Below are positions 9,762-18,848 of a stretch of 64,000 nt of DNA, one piece after another. The stretch spans positions 1-64,000 of the forward strand of contig NZ_AGTR01000080.1 of assembly GCF_000235625.1 (NCBI RefSeq), given 5' to 3'. Under the pieces are notes generated by a model that had not been told where the DNA came from, made no database searches, and worked only from the letters and a program-made list of their open reading frames with translations. Source of the stretch: Marinobacter manganoxydans MnI7-9 (GTDB taxonomy: Bacteria; Pseudomonadota; Gammaproteobacteria; Pseudomonadales; Oleiphilaceae). The number at the start of each line of letters is the position of its first letter. Positions within the stretch are counted from its first letter, which is position 1. Position numbers and translations under genes: made by a program.

Positions 9762-10064
9762 TTACACGATGGGGTTGTGGACGGTGACGAGCTTGGTGCC
9801 ATCGGGGAAGGTGGCTTCCACCTGCACTTCGTCGACCATTTCGGCGATGCCGTCCATCACGTCATCACGGGTGAGGACTTCGGTGCCGGCGGTCATCAGC
9901 TCGGCCACGGTACGGCCTTCGCGGGCGCCCTCCATGATTTCGGCGCTGATCAGGGCCACGGCTTCCGGGTAGTTGAGCTTCAGGCCTTTGGCTTTGCGGC
10001 GCTCGGCCAGCAGGGCTGCGGTGAACAGCAGCAGTTTGTCTTTGTCTCTTGGCGTTAATTCCAT
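9762..10064 (-). CDS. ureA: Urease gamma subunit
   Basis: 100 residues from [21 protein letters not shown] longer open frame reaches 10184 but runs into the ureD gene end, and the family always starts at this MELTP-type sequence. Conserved blocks [21 protein letters not shown] and [21 protein letters not shown] are complete. First structural subunit gene of the urease, about 40 bases downstream of ureD. Confidence 0.98.
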   Translation of the reverse strand: MELTPRDKDKLLLFTAALLAERRKAKGLKLNYPEAVALISAEIMEGAREGRTVAELMTAGTEVLTRDDVMDGIAEMVDEVQVEATFPDGTKLVTVHNPIV

Positions 10065-10105
10065 CGTTGTTTGCTCCGTTGATCGCGTCGCATTCTGCTT
10101 GTTAT

Positions 10106-11002
10106 TCAGGTCAGCCAGATTCGGGGAACGCTGGCAGGCTGGCCCGTGAGTCGTGGTCTGATCAGTTCCCAGGCTTTCTGGCACAGCGCCCAGGCCTCGT
10201 TTCGTTCGTGCCCCAGGTAGCGCAGCAGCACCACACCCCTTCGGCGGGTCACCGCCCAGCGGTGGCTTTCCGGCAGGGCTTCCCTGAGTTCTTCAATGGC
10301 GCCGGCTTCGTCATCCAGGCCGACCACCCAGAGAGTGGCCTGCACGGTGGCGCCGCCCTGGCCCCAGTGGCCTTTGAACCTGGCGTGGTTCGGGTCCATC
10401 AACTGGCGTTCCAGCCACAGGGGGCGGCCGTCCATCAGCAGGCGGAATTTCTGCTCCAGGTGGCCCGAAACAAACGGCAGTTTGCTGGCCGGGCGCCCGA
10501 GGGCAAGGATTTCCCAGCCGATGCATCGGGCGCCGGCTTCCAGTTCAATGGTGGTGGTCTGTTCGCCCCGGGAACCATCAAACGCCAGGGTTTCCTGGGG
10601 CAGGTATTCGAGAATGCCGCCCTGCTCCACCTTCAGCAGGGTGTGCTGGGCCCAGGCCACCCCATGGCTGTCGGCCTTGTAGAGCTTGGCCGCCGCTGGC
10701 GTGGTCAGCAGGGTGTGTGAGTCTTTACCTACCCGAGCCTCGATACTCAGTGCATCGCCACTCACCAATCCGCCCGGCGGATGCAGTAGGTACACGTGGC
10801 AGCAGCCATGACGGCCTTCCGGGTAAAACGGACGTTGCACCCGCAACGGGCCTTTGTGGCGTACATGGGTCATCCGGGTGGCGGTGTTGCTGCCATCCGG
10901 CCGGGCGTCGAAGCCCAGGGCAATGGACGCGGCCCAGTGCCGCCCGGCGTCGAAACGATGGCCGGAGTTGTGGGCGGGTTCGATGCGTTCAAAAACCGTC
11001 AT
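10106..11002 (-). CDS. ureD: Urease accessory protein UreD
   Basis: 298 residues. The conserved core [19 protein letters not shown] and the [12 protein letters not shown] block identify UreD (UreH), the scaffold that binds apo-urease and carries nickel from UreG-UreF through an internal tunnel. It follows urtE with a 4-base ATGA overlap, showing that the urea transporter and the urease are one transcription and translation unit here. Confidence 0.97.
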   Translation of the reverse strand: MTVFERIEPAHNSGHRFDAGRHWAASIALGFDARPDGSNTATRMTHVRHKGPLRVQRPFYPEGRHGCCHVYLLHPPGGLVSGDALSIEARVGKDSHTLLTTPAAAKLYKADSHGVAWAQHTLLKVEQGGILEYLPQETLAFDGSRGEQTTTIELEAGARCIGWEILALGRPASKLPFVSGHLEQKFRLLMDGRPLWLERQLMDPNHARFKGHWGQGGATVQATLWVVGLDDEAGAIEELREALPESHRWAVTRRRGVVLLRYLGHERNEAWALCQKAWELIRPRLTGQPASVPRIWLT

Positions 11003-11697
11003 ACCGTCAGGTGCTTCTTGATGAGTTCATCGGTGAGGCCGGCGATTTCGTCTTCCGCCACCCGGCGCCCCCGGTCGAGGATGGCAAACCGGTCGGCGTA
11101 CTTGCGGGCGAACGGAAGCTTCTGTTCCACGAGCAGAACGGTAAGGCCGTCTTCCTCGATGAGCTTGCGAATCACCTCACCAATCTGGGCCACGATGTTG
11201 GGCTGGATACCCTCGCCCGGTTCGTCGAGGATCAGCAGGCGCGGCTCGATCACCAGGGCGCGGCCGATGGCGAGTTGTTGCTGCTGGCCGCCCGAAAGGT
11301 CACCGCCGCGGCGATGGCGCATTTCTTTCAGCACCGGAAACAGTTCATACACCCGCTCGGGGATTTTCTTGCTGCCGTCCTTGCGCACGGCAAGGCCGGT
11401 GCGCAGGTTTTCTTCCACGGTCAGTAGCGGGAAGATCTGCCGGCCCTGGGGCACGTAGCCAATGCCCAGCCGGGAGCGGTCTTCCACTTTCTTTTTGGTG
11501 AGTTCCACGTCGCCGGCGAATTCGATGCTGCCGCTTTTGGTGGTTTCCTCACCCATGATGCATTTCATCAGGGTGGTCTTGCCCACGCCGTTGCGGCCCA
11601 TCACGCAGGTGCACTGGCCCTGGGGTACGTCCAGGTCCAGATCCCAAAGGGTGTGGCTCTCGCCATAGAACTGGTTGAGTTTTTCAATCTTCAGCAT
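10999..11697 (-). CDS. urtE: Urea ABC transporter ATP-binding protein UrtE
   Basis: 232 residues from MLKIEKLNQFYGESHTLWDL. The open frame continues about 95 codons upstream, but only as an antiphase reading of urtD. Walker A GRNGVGKTT, signature LSGGQQQQLAIGRAL and Walker B LLILDEP are intact. It is one of the two ATPases of a high-affinity urea importer of the branched-chain (HAAT) type. Its start overlaps the urtD stop by one base (TAATG) and its stop overlaps ureD. Confidence 0.96.
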   Translation of the reverse strand: MLKIEKLNQFYGESHTLWDLDLDVPQGQCTCVMGRNGVGKTTLMKCIMGEETTKSGSIEFAGDVELTKKKVEDRSRLGIGYVPQGRQIFPLLTVEENLRTGLAVRKDGSKKIPERVYELFPVLKEMRHRRGGDLSGGQQQQLAIGRALVIEPRLLILDEPGEGIQPNIVAQIGEVIRKLIEEDGLTVLLVEQKLPFARKYADRFAILDRGRRVAEDEIAGLTDELIKKHLTV

Positions 11698-12521
11698 TAC
11701 GCCTCCTCCCCGAGATACACCTTGATCACTTCCGGATCGTTGGAGACCTGGTCCATGGAGCCTTCGGCCAGCACGCTGCCCTGGTGCAGCACGGTCACCT
11801 TGCGTGCGATGGAGCGCACAAAGCCCATGTCGTGCTCCACCACAACCACCGACTGTTTGCCGGCGAGGCTGGTGAGCAGTTCGGCGGTGCGTTCCATTTC
11901 CTGTTCGGTCATGCCCGCTACCGGTTCGTCCACCAGCAGCAGCCGGGGTTTCTGCATCAGCAGCATGCCGATTTCCAGCCACTGTTTCTGGCCGTGGGAG
12001 AGGATGCCGGCGAGGCGGTCGCGCAGGGATTCCAGGCCGATCATTTCCAGCACTTCATCGATGCGGTCGCGGTATTCGGCTTTCATGATGGCGGTGAGCG
12101 TGGGGAACACCCGCTTGTCCGTCGCCATGGCCAGCTCCAGGTTTTCGAACACGGTGAGCGCTTCGAACACCGTGGGTTTCTGGAACTTACGGCCGATGCC
12201 CAGGCTGGCGATGTCCGGCTCGTTCATGGTGAGCAGGTTGTGGCGGCTGCCGAACCACACCGAGCCGGTATCCGGCCGGGTTTTACCGGTGATGATGTCC
12301 ATCATGGTGGTTTTACCCGCGCCGTTGGGGCCGATGATGCAGCGCAGCTCGCCGTCGTCGATGGTGAGATTCAGGTTGTTGATGGCCTTGAAGCCGTCAA
12401 AGCTTACGTTCACGTCTTCCAGATACAGGATCGGCCCGTGGCGCACGTCCACCGGGGACTGCACCTGGGTCAGAAACTCGAACACATGCTCGCGGTCGGT
12501 CAGCTCCTGAAACAAGCTCAT
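11697..12521 (-). CDS. urtD: Urea ABC transporter ATP-binding protein UrtD
   Basis: 274 residues. Walker A GPNGAGKTT near residue 66, signature LSHGQKQWLEIG and Walker B LLLVDEP. The modified signature with SHGQKQ is characteristic of UrtD-type ATPases within the LivG family. It overlaps urtC by ATGA and urtE by one base. Cytoplasmic partner of UrtE at the UrtB/UrtC permease. Confidence 0.96.
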   Translation of the reverse strand: MSLFQELTDREHVFEFLTQVQSPVDVRHGPILYLEDVNVSFDGFKAINNLNLTIDDGELRCIIGPNGAGKTTMMDIITGKTRPDTGSVWFGSRHNLLTMNEPDIASLGIGRKFQKPTVFEALTVFENLELAMATDKRVFPTLTAIMKAEYRDRIDEVLEMIGLESLRDRLAGILSHGQKQWLEIGMLLMQKPRLLLVDEPVAGMTEQEMERTAELLTSLAGKQSVVVVEHDMGFVRSIARKVTVLHQGSVLAEGSMDQVSNDPEVIKVYLGEEA

Positions 12522-13642
12522 ACAGTCGCCTCCTGCGCGGTGGGGGTATCGTCATCTTGGCTGGCTTTCCGGCGCTTCTGCAGCAGCCCGGCAATGCCCT
12601 TGGGCAGGAACACGGTCACCAGCACGAACAGGCCGCCGAGGGCGAACAGCCAGGCGTCCGGCATGATGCCGGTGAACACGGTTTTGGCGTAGTTCACCAG
12701 GATGGCCCCGATCACCGCGCCGTAGAGGGTTGCCCGGCCACCCAGGGCCACCCACACCACGATCTCGATGGAGAACAGAGGCGAGAATTCGCTGGGGTTG
12801 ATGATGCCTACCTGAGGCACGTACAGCGCCCCGGCCACACCCGCCAGCATGGCGGAGACCACGAACACGAACAGCTGCACCCGCTCCACCCGGTAACCCA
12901 GGAAGCGGGTTCGAGCCTCGGCATCCCGGCAGGCCACACTCACCCGGCCCAGCTTGCTGGTCACAATGCCCCGGCAAATCACGTAGCCGATGGCCAGGGC
13001 GATACCGGTTGCGATGAACAGCCCGAGGCGCGTGGCGTCTGTGCGCAGGTTAAAGCCGAGAATGTCTTTGAAGTCGGTGAGGCCGTTGTTGCCGCCAAAG
13101 CCCATCTCGTTGCGGAAGAAAGCCAGCATCAGCGCGAAGGTGAGCGCCTGGGTGATGATGGAGAGGTACACCCCGGTTACCCGTGAGCGGAAGGCCAGGA
13201 AGCCGAACACCAGCGCCAGCAGGCCCGGGGCCAGCAGCACCATGATGAAGGCAAACCAGGCCATGTCGAACCCGTGCCAGAACCAGGGCAGCTCCTGCCA
13301 GTTCAGGAAAACCATGAAGTCCGGCAGGATCGGGTCGCCATACACGCCGCGATCACCAATCTGGCGCATCAGGTACATGCCCATGGCATAGCCGCCGAGA
13401 GCAAAGAAGGCGCCATGGCCCAGGCTGAGGATACCGAGGTAACCCCACACCAGGTCCACCGCCACTGCCAGCAGGGCGTAGCAGAGGTATTTGCCAAGAA
13501 GCGTGACGGTAAAGGCGCTCACGTGCAGGGCGCTGTCCTGGGGCATGAACAGGTGAAGGAAGGTCACCAGCACCACGGCCGCGAACAGCACGCCAAGAAA
13601 TATCTGGGTTGAACGTTCCTGTAAGGGTCTTGTTAACCACAT
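12518..13642 (-). CDS. urtC: Urea ABC transporter permease UrtC
   Basis: 374 residues, LivM-like, with about eight to ten hydrophobic segments starting with the first near residues 15-35 and a charged C-terminal tail (QKRRKASQDDD). The internal VWVALGGRATLYGAVIGAILV block is the permease EAA-like loop of the HAAT family. Inner-membrane half of the urea channel, paired with UrtB. It lies 3 bases after urtB. Confidence 0.95.
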   Translation of the reverse strand: MWLTRPLQERSTQIFLGVLFAAVVLVTFLHLFMPQDSALHVSAFTVTLLGKYLCYALLAVAVDLVWGYLGILSLGHGAFFALGGYAMGMYLMRQIGDRGVYGDPILPDFMVFLNWQELPWFWHGFDMAWFAFIMVLLAPGLLALVFGFLAFRSRVTGVYLSIITQALTFALMLAFFRNEMGFGGNNGLTDFKDILGFNLRTDATRLGLFIATGIALAIGYVICRGIVTSKLGRVSVACRDAEARTRFLGYRVERVQLFVFVVSAMLAGVAGALYVPQVGIINPSEFSPLFSIEIVVWVALGGRATLYGAVIGAILVNYAKTVFTGIMPDAWLFALGGLFVLVTVFLPKGIAGLLQKRRKASQDDDTPTAQEATV

Positions 13643-13645
13643 ACC

Positions 13646-15244
13646 TTAACCCTCCGCTGCCCGGCCTTTCTGGGGGAAGAGCCCCTTCGGCCGTTTCTGG
13701 ATGAACAGGATGATGAACACCAGCACGATGATCTTGGCGAGTACGGCACCGGCCCAGGGTTCAAGCAGCTGGTTGATGGTGCCCAGGGAAAGCCCGGCAA
13801 TGAGCGTGCCCCAGAGGTTACCGACGCCGCCGAACACCACCACCATGAACGAATCGATGATGTAGTTCTGGCCCAGGTTCGGGCCCACGTTGGTGAGCTG
13901 GGAGAGCGCCACCCCGGCCAGGCCGGCGACGCCGGAGCCCAGGGCAAAGGTCATGATGTCTACCCGGGTGGCGCGGATGCCCATGGAGCGCGCCATGGCA
14001 CGGTTCTGGGTAACAGCGCGCACTTCCAGGCCCAGGCGGGTCTTGCGCATGATCAACATCAGCCCGGCGAACACGATCAGCGCAAAGGCCAACACGTAGA
14101 GGCGGTTCAGGGTCAGCGAGAGCGCGTCGTTGATCACCAGGGAGCCGCTCATCCAGTCCGGCGTTACCACGGTGCGGTTTTGCGGAGAGATCACCGTGCG
14201 CACCAGCTGCTGCAGGATCAGGCTGATACCGAAGGTGGCCAGCAGGGTTTCCAGCGGCCGGCCTTTGAGGTACTGGATTACGCTGCGTTCAATGATGATG
14301 CCGGCGGTGGCCGCGACCATGAACCCGGCGGGAATCGACAGAATCAGCGCCAGGCCAGGTTGGCCGGGGAAGAGTTGCTGCATGCCCCAGGTGGTGTAGG
14401 CACCGAGCATGATCAGTTCGCCGTGGGCCATGTTGATCACGCCCATCACGCCAAAGGTGATGGCCAGGCCGATGGCGGCAAGGACCAGAACCGAACCGAG
14501 GGAAAGGCCGAAATACAGGGTCTCGGCGGCGCGGTTCAGTTGGAGTTTCTGTTCAATGCTTTCGAGGGCCTTGGCGGCACGTTGAGCCAGCGCCTCGTTG
14601 TCACCGCGAACGGCTTCGTTCAAAGCGGCGCGGGCCCGGGGATGCAGGCTGCCGGCGAGCACGTCCACGGCCTCCAGGTTGCCCTCGCCCACCCGGTAGA
14701 TGGCCAGGGCTTCTTCAATGCGGTTGCGTACAGCCGCGTCTTCTTCTTTCGCCAGCTGAGCCTCAAGCGGCTCGACCAGAGAAGCATCCACTTTGCCCAT
14801 CATGTCCTGCGCGGAGGCTTCGCGCACATCCGGGTCTTTGGCATTCAGGTCCAGCATGGCCAGTATGCCTTCAAGCTGGCCCCGTATGCGGTTATTGATG
14901 GCGACTCTGTCCAGCTCACGGCGGGACATTTCACCCATATTCTCTCCGGTCAGCGGATCGGCAATTTCCCAGTCCCTGCCCCGGTTGTTCAGTACCAGTA
15001 CAACCTGCCCGGTGTCTTTTACCCGGCTCAGGCGGTTATTTCCGTAGGCTTCGAGCCAGCCCCTGGCTCTTTCATCACCACTGCTGACGATGGCGTTCAC
15101 CGCCTCTTCCACTTTACTGGCCGGCGCCTCTGCGAGATTGATCAGCAGAGCCTTGCCAGGATCGTCTTCCTGCGCCGTTGCAGGCAGCGATAGCAGGGAA
15201 AACAGGGCGATAAGCAGCAATGTGAGCGATCGGCAAATGCTCAT
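13646..15244 (-). CDS. urtB: Urea ABC transporter permease UrtB with long periplasmic N-terminal region
   Basis: 532 residues, much longer than LivH (about 300). Residues 1-24 are a signal peptide (SICRSLTLLLIALFSLLSLPATAQ). Residues 25-235 form a soluble, repeat-like helical region predicted to be periplasmic. Residues from about 240 form the LivH-type permease with GVINMAHGELIMLGAYTTW. The N-terminal extension is a known feature of UrtB in this operon type. It may help recognise UrtA, but its role is not established. It is followed closely by urtC. Confidence 0.95.
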   Translation of the reverse strand: MSICRSLTLLLIALFSLLSLPATAQEDDPGKALLINLAEAPASKVEEAVNAIVSSGDERARGWLEAYGNNRLSRVKDTGQVVLVLNNRGRDWEIADPLTGENMGEMSRRELDRVAINNRIRGQLEGILAMLDLNAKDPDVREASAQDMMGKVDASLVEPLEAQLAKEEDAAVRNRIEEALAIYRVGEGNLEAVDVLAGSLHPRARAALNEAVRGDNEALAQRAAKALESIEQKLQLNRAAETLYFGLSLGSVLVLAAIGLAITFGVMGVINMAHGELIMLGAYTTWGMQQLFPGQPGLALILSIPAGFMVAATAGIIIERSVIQYLKGRPLETLLATFGISLILQQLVRTVISPQNRTVVTPDWMSGSLVINDALSLTLNRLYVLAFALIVFAGLMLIMRKTRLGLEVRAVTQNRAMARSMGIRATRVDIMTFALGSGVAGLAGVALSQLTNVGPNLGQNYIIDSFMVVVFGGVGNLWGTLIAGLSLGTINQLLEPWAGAVLAKIIVLVFIILFIQKRPKGLFPQKGRAAEG

Positions 15245-15335
15245 GAGAGTGTCCTGTCTGTTTCAAGCGTGTTGCGGGGCAACAACCGGAGGCTTAACTA
15301 CCCCCGGCTGTCGATGGTGCTTTACCGTCTGAGCC

Positions 15336-16643
15336 TTACTCGGCTTCAGCGGCCATTTCGCCCGCAGACGCGCCACAGGTGCCGGTTGCGGTGTTGAACG
15401 TGCCGCAGAACAACGGCTTGCGCCAATCTGCAATCATGTCCCGCGAACCAGGCAGGTAGTCAGACCAGGCATCGCCCGCGACCAGACCAGAGGTTTCCCA
15501 AACCACAGAAAACTGGCCGTTGTCCTGGATCTCGCCGATCAGCACCGGCTTGGTGATGTGGTGGTTGGGCATCATGGCGGCGTAGCCACCGGTGAGGTTG
15601 GGCACGGTCACACCGATGATGGCGTCTTTTACCGCATCAACATCTGTGGTGCCGGCCTTCTTGACCGCTTCCACATACATGTTGAAGCCGATGTAGTGCG
15701 CTTCCATCGGGTCGTTGGTGACCGCTTCATCATTGCCGGTGTGCTCAATCCACTGGTCGATGAAGTCGTAGTTGGCGTCGTTGTCCACGCTCATGAAGTA
15801 GTTCCACGCAGCCAGGTGGCCAACCAGCGGGCCGGTGTCGATACCGGAGAGTTCCTGCTCACCCACGGAGAAGGCAACAACCGGGATGTCGGAGGCCGCG
15901 ATGCCCTGGTTACCCAGTTCACGGTAGAAGGGCACGTTGGCGTCGCCATTGATGGTGGAGACCACGGCGGTCTTCTTGCCGGCGGAACCAAAACGCTTGA
16001 TATCAGACACGATGTTCTGCCAGTCGGAGTGACCGAAAGGCGTGTAGTTGATCATGATGTCTTCCTTGGCCACACCCATGTCCATCAGGTAGGTCTCAAG
16101 GATCTTGTTGGTGGTGCGCGGGTAGACGTAGTCGGTACCTGCCAGAACCCAGCGCTCCACGCCGATTTCGTTCATCAGATAGTTAACCGCAGGAATCGCC
16201 TGCTGGTTGGGCGCAGCGCCGGTGTAGAAGACGTTTTCGGAGGATTCCTCACCCTCGTACTGAACCGGGTAAAACAGAAGGCCGTTCAGCTCTTCCACCA
16301 CCGGCAGTACGGATTTACGGGAAACCGAGGTCCAGTTACCGAAAATCACGTCGACTTCTTCCTGGGCCAGAAGCTCGCGGGCTTTTTCAGCAAACAGCGG
16401 CCAGTTGGAGGCCGGGTCTACAACAACCGCTTCCATCTGACGACCGAGCACACCGCCCTTGGCGTTCTGTTGTTCGATCAGCATTTCAACGGTGTCTTTC
16501 AGAACGGTTTCACTGATGGCCATGGTGCCGGACAGTGAGTGCAGGATGCCCACCTTGATGGGATCTTCCGCTGCAACGGAGTTAAAAGAGATGGAGAGAG
16601 CGAGCGCAGAGAGGCCAAGTTTCACGTGTTTTTTGAGGTTCAT
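15336..16643 (-). CDS. urtA: Urea-binding protein UrtA
   Basis: 435 residues. A cleavable signal peptide ends at SFNSVAA, followed by EDPIKVGILHSLSGTMAISE, the start of the HAAT/AmiC-type periplasmic binding fold. The GTDYVYPRTTNKILE block and the C-terminal CGTFNTATGTCGA (paired cysteines) are typical of UrtA. It binds urea for UrtBCDE. First gene of the operon, 92 bases before urtB, with AAAGGACG as ribosome site. A sigma54-like promoter is seen at 16702-16717. Confidence 0.96.
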   Translation of the reverse strand: MNLKKHVKLGLSALALSISFNSVAAEDPIKVGILHSLSGTMAISETVLKDTVEMLIEQQNAKGGVLGRQMEAVVVDPASNWPLFAEKARELLAQEEVDVIFGNWTSVSRKSVLPVVEELNGLLFYPVQYEGEESSENVFYTGAAPNQQAIPAVNYLMNEIGVERWVLAGTDYVYPRTTNKILETYLMDMGVAKEDIMINYTPFGHSDWQNIVSDIKRFGSAGKKTAVVSTINGDANVPFYRELGNQGIAASDIPVVAFSVGEQELSGIDTGPLVGHLAAWNYFMSVDNDANYDFIDQWIEHTGNDEAVTNDPMEAHYIGFNMYVEAVKKAGTTDVDAVKDAIIGVTVPNLTGGYAAMMPNHHITKPVLIGEIQDNGQFSVVWETSGLVAGDAWSDYLPGSRDMIADWRKPLFCGTFNTATGTCGASAGEMAAEAE

Positions 16644-16701
16644 TTCAGGCGTCCTTTTCTTAGTTGGGTATGCAGTTCGTCTTCAAACGCAGCAGGGCCT
16701 T

Positions 16702-16717
16702 TGCATCTGCTGTTCCA
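16702..16717 (-). promoter_or_regulatory. Sigma54-like promoter for urtA
   Basis: On the minus strand TGGAACAGCAGATGCA differs at two positions from TGGCAC-N5-TTGCA and keeps the exact GG-to-GC spacing of 12. The predicted start of transcription near 16691 gives a leader of about 48 bases. Nitrogen-starvation control through NtrC would be expected for urea uptake genes. Confidence 0.5.
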
Positions 16718-16751
16718 TAACCCTTATATCTCCATTAAAAACAGATGCTTA

Positions 16752-16765
16752 TCTAGTATACAAGG
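16752..16765. promoter_or_regulatory. GTATACAAG site upstream of urtA, possible GntR operator
   Basis: Contains GTATACAAG, the same nine bases found at 16953-16961 in front of the allophanate hydrolase gene. It lies about 65 bases upstream of the predicted urtA start of transcription. Candidate second site for the GntR protein encoded at 18849-19547. Confidence 0.35.
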
Positions 16766-16827
16766 CAAACCAGAGGCATCCGCGCTCCTGAATACGCCTC
16801 CGGAGTGCAGCATTCTTGAGCGTTTTT

Positions 16828-16841
16828 GGTGCGGCCGCACC
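16828..16841. promoter_or_regulatory. Perfect 14-base palindrome GGTGCGGCCGCACC in the urtA-atzF divergent region
   Basis: Dyad with half-site GGTGC and central GGCC, centred between the two divergent promoters. The halves face the opposite way from an NtrC enhancer (GCAC...GTGC), so I do not call it an NtrC site. It could bind another regulator. Confidence 0.3.
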
Positions 16842-16927
16842 TGATATGGGCAGACCTGAACCGTCTTGTGCCTCAAAAATACTCATAACCTTATGTTTTC
16901 TGCTCACTATCAAGAAAAATTGGCAAA

Positions 16928-16942
16928 TGGCACAAGCATTGC
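16928..16942 (+). promoter_or_regulatory. Sigma54 (RpoN) promoter for allophanate hydrolase gene
   Basis: TGGCAC-AAGCA-TTGC matches the -24/-12 consensus TGGCAC-N5-TTGC exactly. Transcription should begin near 16954, 33 bases before the start codon at 16987. A GAGGA ribosome site is at 16976-16980. Confidence 0.75.
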
Positions 16943-16948
16943 CATTCC

Positions 16949-16962
16949 ACATGTATACAAGT
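16949..16962. promoter_or_regulatory. Near-palindromic GntR-type operator overlapping the atzF start of transcription
   Basis: ACATGTATACAAGT pairs at 12 of 14 positions around the core TGTATACA. It covers the predicted +1 of the sigma54 promoter, so a bound repressor would block initiation directly. TGTATACA-like cores are common for GntR (FCD) regulators, and a GntR gene lies directly downstream of atzF. Confidence 0.5.
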
Positions 16963-16986
16963 TGATTACGCACATGAGGATGACCA

Positions 16987-18810
16987 ATGCCTTCAATGCT
17001 CGGATGGACCATCAGAGATTGGCAGACTGCTTATAAAGAGGGCGCTACGCCCGAATCATTGCTAGGTGAGTTACTGACCCGCCTGGACAAAACAGACGTT
17101 GCCTGGATTTCGCTTCTGGATCAAAAAGGCCTGGATGAGGCACTTGCCGGGTTGAAACAGAAACTCCAGGACGCCGGCGAAGAGATCGACAAGCTGCCGC
17201 TCTACGGCATTCCCTTCGCCGCGAAAGACAATATTGATGCGGCAGGATTTGAGACAACGGCAGCCTGCCCGGCCTTTGCCTATACCCCGGAAGAAGACGC
17301 CACCACCGTGGCCAGACTCAAGGCCGCCGGCGCCATCGTCATCGGCAAAACCAACCTGGACCAGTTCGCAACCGGCCTGGTGGGCACCCGCTCTCCCTAT
17401 GGCGCCGTGCCCAACAGCTTCAAACCGGACGTGGTGAGCGGCGGCTCCAGCTCCGGTTCGGCTTCTGTGGTTGCAAGAGGTCTGGTGCCTTTTGCCCTGG
17501 GTACCGACACCGCCGGTTCCGGCCGGGTGCCTGCCGGGCTGAATAATCTGGTGGGGCTGAAACCGACCAAAGGGCTCTTCAGCATTCGCGGCGTGGTACC
17601 GGCCTGTCGTTCACTGGATTGCGTGTCCATTTTTGCGCTGACCGTGAATGACGCCGGCCTGGTCTCGGATACCATGGCGGGCTTCGATGCCGCCGATGCA
17701 TTTTCCCGCAAGCCTCCCTATGCGCTGCCTCTGGATGGGCCAGCCCTTCGGCGGCCCGGCCCCATCCAACGACTGGCGATTCCCGACCACCCGCAATGGT
17801 TTGGTGATCAGAAGGCAGAAGCGGCCTGGAATACCGCCGTCAGCCAGTGGCGACAACAGAATGTGGAACTGGTGCCGCTGGATTTCAGCCCCATGCTGGA
17901 ACTGGCTGCACTGCTCTACGAAGGCCCCTGGGTGGCTGAACGCCACGCGGCGGTGGAATCGTTCATGGCCAGCCACGGCGATGACATGAACCCGGTGGTC
18001 AAAGGCATTATCAGCAAGGCCGGGAATTTCAGCGCCACGGATACCTTCAAGGCCCAGTACCGCAAGGAAGAGCTGCAGCGCCAGATCGATGAACTGTTAG
18101 CCGATGTGGATGCCCTGCTGGTGCCCACGGCTCCGACGGCTCCCACCATCGAAGCGGTAAATGCGGACCCGGTTGCACTCAACAGCCAACTCGGCACCTA
18201 CACCAATTTCGTGAACCTGGCCGACATGAGTGCGCTCGCGATTCCTGCCGGTTTCCGGGACGACGGCCTGCCCTTTGGCGTTACCCTGATAACTGGTGCC
18301 TGGAAAGACACGGAGCTGCAACGCCTGGCGTGCCAGTGGCTGAATGCCCACCCGACCCCTTTGGGCGCTACAGGCAACGACCGCCCCGAAGAAGCCCCCG
18401 GGGCCGCCATTTCGACACCCACCATCAAGGTGGCCGTTGTTGGTGCCCACCTCAGTGGCATGCCCCTGAACACCCAGCTCAGTGAGCGCTACGCGGTTCT
18501 GCTTGAGCAAACCACAACGTCTGCCAACTACCGGCTGTTCGCCCTACCAAACACCACACCGCCGAAGCCCGGGCTGAAACGGGCGGCCCCTGGCGAAGGC
18601 AGGGAAATCATTGTGGAAGTCTGGGAAATGCCCGCCTCGGCCTTTGGCTCCTTTGTGGACCTGATTCCTGCGCCTCTGGGCATAGGCAACGTCGAGCTGG
18701 CTGATGGCCGGTGGGTAAACGGTTTTGTTTGTGAGGGCTACGGCTTCGAGGGCGCAGAGGATGTAACAGAGTTCGGTGGCTGGCGCGCCTATATCGCCTC
18801 CAGAGCCTGA
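16987..18810 (+). CDS. atzF: Allophanate hydrolase
   Basis: 607 residues. Residues 1-450 are an amidase-signature enzyme: Lys80 in PFAAKDN, the SGGSSSGS block at 151-158 with the cis-Ser, and Ser178 in GTDTAGSGR. Residues about 465-607 are the C-terminal domain special to allophanate hydrolases (AtzF/DUR1), including the final GGWRAYIASRA. The pair hydrolyses allophanate to ammonia and CO2. No urea carboxylase gene is seen beside it, which is unusual since the two are normally partners. Allophanate may come from biuret or cyanuric acid breakdown or from a carboxylase elsewhere. It is divergent from the urt-ure operon and behind a strong sigma54 site. Confidence 0.93.
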   Translation: MPSMLGWTIRDWQTAYKEGATPESLLGELLTRLDKTDVAWISLLDQKGLDEALAGLKQKLQDAGEEIDKLPLYGIPFAAKDNIDAAGFETTAACPAFAYTPEEDATTVARLKAAGAIVIGKTNLDQFATGLVGTRSPYGAVPNSFKPDVVSGGSSSGSASVVARGLVPFALGTDTAGSGRVPAGLNNLVGLKPTKGLFSIRGVVPACRSLDCVSIFALTVNDAGLVSDTMAGFDAADAFSRKPPYALPLDGPALRRPGPIQRLAIPDHPQWFGDQKAEAAWNTAVSQWRQQNVELVPLDFSPMLELAALLYEGPWVAERHAAVESFMASHGDDMNPVVKGIISKAGNFSATDTFKAQYRKEELQRQIDELLADVDALLVPTAPTAPTIEAVNADPVALNSQLGTYTNFVNLADMSALAIPAGFRDDGLPFGVTLITGAWKDTELQRLACQWLNAHPTPLGATGNDRPEEAPGAAISTPTIKVAVVGAHLSGMPLNTQLSERYAVLLEQTTTSANYRLFALPNTTPPKPGLKRAAPGEGREIIVEVWEMPASAFGSFVDLIPAPLGIGNVELADGRWVNGFVCEGYGFEGAEDVTEFGGWRAYIASRA

Positions 18811-18848
18811 CCAAGCCGGGGCAATCTGGCGCTCCACGAGGGGAAACG

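Noticed and set aside
10065-10184. Long N-terminal extension of ureA
   Set aside because: The 40 extra codons overlap the end of ureD and are absent in the family.
16828-16841. GGTGCGGCCGCACC as an NtrC enhancer
   Set aside because: The half-sites are in the reverse order from GCAC...GTGC; listed as an unassigned palindrome.
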